Translations under genes and position numbers: made by a program | Assembly (NCBI GenBank): GCA_041167105.1 | Contig: JBEEGX010000073.1 | Coordinates: 1 to 9,516, forward strand | DNA length: 9,516 bases | From: JAJPGZ01 sp041167105 | GTDB taxonomy: Bacteria > Verrucomicrobiota > Verrucomicrobiia > Chthoniobacterales > UBA10450 | Direction: 5' to 3' | Part shown: positions 7,123 through 9,516 of the stretch, in pieces | Layout of the letters: every line of letters starts with the position of its first letter | How positions within the stretch are numbered: the first letter of the stretch is position 1 | The notes under the pieces: model-generated | Told to the model about the DNA's origin: nothing | The model's input: only the letters and a program-made list of their open reading frames with translations | Databases searched by the model: none

Positions 7123-7150
7123 CTTTCCGGTGGCCGTTCAGCCCCATTCT

Positions 7151-9516
7151 ATGCCCAAAGCTCCGCCGGAAGAACCGGTCCGAAAAACATCGCGTGATCA
7201 GGTGACCGGTATCGCCGCCGCGCAGAAATACGACGCCGCTCAGATCGAGAAATTGGAAGGCCTGGAAGCCGTGCGGAAGCGGCCGGGCATGTACATCGGC
7301 GACCCGGACGAGCGCGGATTACATCACTTGGTTTTCGAAGTTGTCGATAATTCAATCGACGAACATCTCGCAGGTTTCTGCGACAAAATCGAAGTCAGCG
7401 TTCATGTGGATGGGTCAGTTTCCGTGCGAGACAATGGACGCGGTATTCCGGTTGACGAAAAAGTCGGGCCGCCGGATGAGCGCGGTAAACCGAAATGGAG
7501 GATGCCGGCGATCGAGCTCGTGCTCACAAATTTGCACGCCGGCGGAAAATTCGGACAAGGCGCTTACAAATATTCGGGCGGTCTCCACGGCGTCGGCGCG
7601 AAGTGCACCAATGCTCTTTCGGAATGGTTCAAAGCTGAAGTTTCACGCGACGGCAAGGTTCATCACATGGCCTTCGCCAAAGGAAAAACGACGCAGAAGC
7701 TCGAGGTCATCGGCGAAGTCAAAAACAAAAAGACGACGGGGACGCTGATCACGTTTTTGCCGGACCCGACGATCTTCACGATCACGACTGAGTTTAAATT
7801 TGAGCGATTGGGAACGCGTTTGCGCGAACTCGCATTTTTAAATCCCGGTCTCGAGATCACGCTCACCGACGAGCGGATCGATCCGCCGAAGAAGGAAACG
7901 TTTCTCTACAAGCACGGCATCGAGGAATTCGTGAAGCAGCTGGGCGAGAACAAACAGGTCATTCATCCGAAGCCGATCGTGATCGAGCGCCAGCGCGACG
8001 AAGTTTTTGTCGATGTTGTGATGCAATACAATGACAGCTACAACGACCAGATTTTGCCGTTCGCGAACTCGATTCCGAATCCGGACGGCGGCACGCATCT
8101 GACCGGCTTTCGCACGGCGCTGACGCGAGCGATCAATCAGTACGCGCGAGCAAACAGCCTGACGAAAGATAAAGACCCATCGATCTCGGGCGATGATGTG
8201 CGCGAAGGTTTGATCGCGGTGTTGTCGATCAAGCTGCCGAACCCGCGCTTCGAATCGCAAACGAAAGTGAAGCTCGTCAACACTGAGATCGACGGCATCG
8301 TGAACTCGGCGGTGTACGAAGGGTTGATGACATTCTTCGATCAGACGCCGCCGATTGCGCGACGGATTTTCGACAAAGTATTAACGGCAGCACGCGCGCG
8401 TGAAGCGGCGCGAAAAGCTCGCGAGACGATTCGCAAAGGCGCGCTGACCGGCGGCGGATTGCCGGGAAAACTGGCCGATTGTTCCGAGCGCGATCCGGAG
8501 TTGACCGAACTTTACATCGTCGAGGGCGACTCGGCCGGCGGTTCGGCGAAACAGGGACGCGACCGGCGTTATCAAGCCATCCTGCCGATCCGCGGTAAGC
8601 TCATCAACGTCGAGAAGGCGCGCGAAGATCAGTTTCTCAAGAACAACGAAATCCAGGCGATGATCACCGCCATCGGCACCGGCATCGGCAAGCCGCGCGA
8701 TGAAGACGGCACCGGGAATGGCAAACCGGAAGAAGGCCGCTTCGACATGTCGAAGTTGCGTTACGGCCGCATCATCATCATGACCGACGCCGACGTCGAC
8801 GGGTCGCACATTCGCACGTTGCTGCTCACGTTTTTCTTCCGGCAAATGACCGAGCTGGTGCGCTCGGGCAAGATCTACATCGCGCAACCGCCGCTCTATC
8901 AAATCAAACGCAAGAAGCGCGAAGAGTACGTCGATGACGACGCGCAGCTGAACAAAATTTTGATCTCGTTAGGCGCGGAAGACGTGCGTTTGAAAAATCT
9001 GGCCGACAACAAGGAACTCACGGCCGCGCAATTGAAGGACATTCTCGAAACGCTGCAGAAACTGGCGAAGCTGAGCGAAGCGGTGCGGCGTCACGGTGGT
9101 GATTTCGAAACTTATCTCGGCGAACGCAATTCGAAATCGGGAAAGTTACCGGCGTATTTGGTGAAAGTGCGCGAGGGCAATGAAGAAATGGTTCACTATT
9201 TCCGCGACGAAAAAGCGGTGCGCGAATTTCATCATGCGAATGTCGATCTTAATTTGTTCGACGAGGAGCTTGCCCAGGAATTGTTGCCGTTAGGCGAAGC
9301 GGCTCCCGCGAAAACGAATGGCGCGCCACGTCGCCGCGCGAAGTTAGTTGAGCTGCACGAATCGGCCGCGATCGAAAAGATCATTGCCGAGCTCGGGCGC
9401 AAAGGACTCAAGGTCGATCACTACGCCGCGAGCGATAAACCAATCTTCGAATTGATCGAAGGCGAAGGCGAGAAAGCGACTTCGCATCCGCTGTTTTCCA
9501 TTCCCGAAATTCTGCA
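7151..9516 (+). CDS. gyrB: DNA gyrase subunit B (3' end outside window)
   Basis: 788 codons are visible with no stop. GyrB is the ATPase and TOPRIM subunit of gyrase, which introduces negative supercoils with GyrA. In the GHKL ATPase domain, Glu63 and Asn67 (EVVDNSID), DNGRGIP (94-100) and GGLHGVG (143-149) are present. In TOPRIM, EGDSAGGSAKQGRDRRYQAI starts at Glu458 and DADVDGSHIR at Asp546. The KQGRDRRYQAILP form favours GyrB over ParE. After about residue 592 (EEYVDDDAQ) comes a long insert, like that of gram-negative GyrB, which has not reached the C-terminal domain by residue 788; the full protein should exceed 800 residues. The start ATG gives a 34-residue leader before LEGLEAVRKRPGMYIG. 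The repeat copy at 9241 and CCTAACG-type words at 8967 and 9288 all fall in the insert. Confidence 0.97.
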   Translation, partial: MPKAPPEEPVRKTSRDQVTGIAAAQKYDAAQIEKLEGLEAVRKRPGMYIGDPDERGLHHLVFEVVDNSIDEHLAGFCDKIEVSVHVDGSVSVRDNGRGIPVDEKVGPPDERGKPKWRMPAIELVLTNLHAGGKFGQGAYKYSGGLHGVGAKCTNALSEWFKAEVSRDGKVHHMAFAKGKTTQKLEVIGEVKNKKTTGTLITFLPDPTIFTITTEFKFERLGTRLRELAFLNPGLEITLTDERIDPPKKETFLYKHGIEEFVKQLGENKQVIHPKPIVIERQRDEVFVDVVMQYNDSYNDQILPFANSIPNPDGGTHLTGFRTALTRAINQYARANSLTKDKDPSISGDDVREGLIAVLSIKLPNPRFESQTKVKLVNTEIDGIVNSAVYEGLMTFFDQTPPIARRIFDKVLTAARAREAARKARETIRKGALTGGGLPGKLADCSERDPELTELYIVEGDSAGGSAKQGRDRRYQAILPIRGKLINVEKAREDQFLKNNEIQAMITAIGTGIGKPRDEDGTGNGKPEEGRFDMSKLRYGRIIIMTDADVDGSHIRTLLLTFFFRQMTELVRSGKIYIAQPPLYQIKRKKREEYVDDDAQLNKILISLGAEDVRLKNLADNKELTAAQLKDILETLQKLAKLSEAVRRHGGDFETYLGERNSKSGKLPAYLVKVREGNEEMVHYFRDEKAVREFHHANVDLNLFDEELAQELLPLGEAAPAKTNGAPRRRAKLVELHESAAIEKIIAELGRKGLKVDHYAASDKPIFELIEGEGEKATSHPLFSIPEIL

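Larger units (their letters stand above)
6941..7150. promoter_or_regulatory. Divergent intergenic region between psd and gyrB
   Basis: This is the only gap over 100 bases. It must hold the promoters of both the psd-pssA unit (leftward) and gyrB (rightward). It is more AT-rich than the genes around 7050-7125, with TATATA at 7054-7059 that could be a leftward or rightward -10 element. A copy of the 10-mer (reverse orientation) lies at 6995-7004. No riboswitch, RNA gene or clear inverted repeat was seen, and no Shine-Dalgarno sequence precedes the gyrB ATG. Confidence 0.6.
117..9250. repeat. Dispersed 10-mer family TGTCGATCTT, 16 exact copies
   Basis: Plus-strand copies start at 117, 132, 882, 1137, 1152, 2647, 3007, 5030, 5219, 5473 and 9241. 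Minus-strand copies (AAGATCGACA) start at 3860, 4400, 4779, 6663 and 6995. The base before is never G, and the base after is mostly G (9 of 16). One-mismatch copies lie at 414 (TGTCGATCTA), 3316 (TGACGATCTT) and 5120 (TGTCAATCTT). In genes, 12 of 14 copies are in the sense direction, six read as VDL, six as SIL or SIF, and two antisense copies as KID. The span given covers the family, not a continuous repeat. Confidence 0.85.
283..9294. repeat. Dispersed 7-mer family CCTAACG, 11 exact copies
   Basis: Plus-strand copies start at 283, 1018, 2261, 2785, 4550 and 5244. Reverse copies (CGTTAGG) start at 824, 3583, 6778, 8967 and 9288. CCTAACA occurs at 1700, 4039 and 4391; GCTAACG at 6046; ACTAACG at 6843 and 6860. 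In genes the word is read as Pro-Asn, Leu-Thr, Leu-Gly or Val-Arg depending on frame. The span given covers the family, not a continuous repeat. Confidence 0.6.

Noticed and set aside
8223..8232. TGTCGATCAA in gyrB and TGTCGATAAT at 7341 as further copies of the 10-mer
   Set aside because: They have two mismatches and encode conserved gyrB residues (LSIKLP, VVDNS), so conservation explains them.

Overview
The window is GC-rich, densely packed bacterial chromosome. It most resembles Verrucomicrobiota (possibly the Spartobacteria/Chthoniobacterales side). That placement is inferred from the gene families: a long gram-negative-type GyrB, a large sortilin-like secreted propeller protein and phosphatidylserine synthesis genes. 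It was not tested by any search. No mobile element, CRISPR array, rRNA, tRNA or prophage gene is visible.

Layout. (1) 1-4348, plus strand, apparent operon of envelope proteins: the tail of an unidentified gene, a predicted outer-membrane beta-barrel protein, a small haem-binding lipoprotein that overlaps it by 4 bases, and a 1080-residue Asp-box/sortilin-like beta-propeller protein. (2) 4345-4752, minus strand: a DoxX-family membrane protein whose stop overlaps the propeller gene's stop. (3) 4773-5468, plus strand: a sugar-1-phosphate nucleotidyltransferase, divergent from doxX with only 20 bases between starts. (4) 6940-5481, minus strand: psd then pssA, overlapping by 4 bases, a two-gene unit for phosphatidylserine synthesis and its decarboxylation to phosphatidylethanolamine. 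(5) 6941-7150: the only sizeable non-coding gap, a divergent promoter region. (6) 7151 to the right edge, plus strand: gyrB, truncated by the window.

The genes are mostly ordinary. The most unusual signal is at the DNA-word level. The 10-mer TGTCGATCTT (reverse complement AAGATCGACA) occurs 16 times exactly, on both strands, in every gene group and in two intergenic gaps, where about 0.02 copies would be expected by chance. Two of its occurrences are tandem pairs with the same 15-bp period, and both pairs lie inside the signal peptides of exported proteins. A second word, CCTAACG, occurs 11 times exactly plus several near copies, in several reading frames and both orientations. Together they look like genome-wide iterated motifs, comparable in kind to DNA uptake sequences, Chi-like sites or HIP1. 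Their function cannot be settled from one window.
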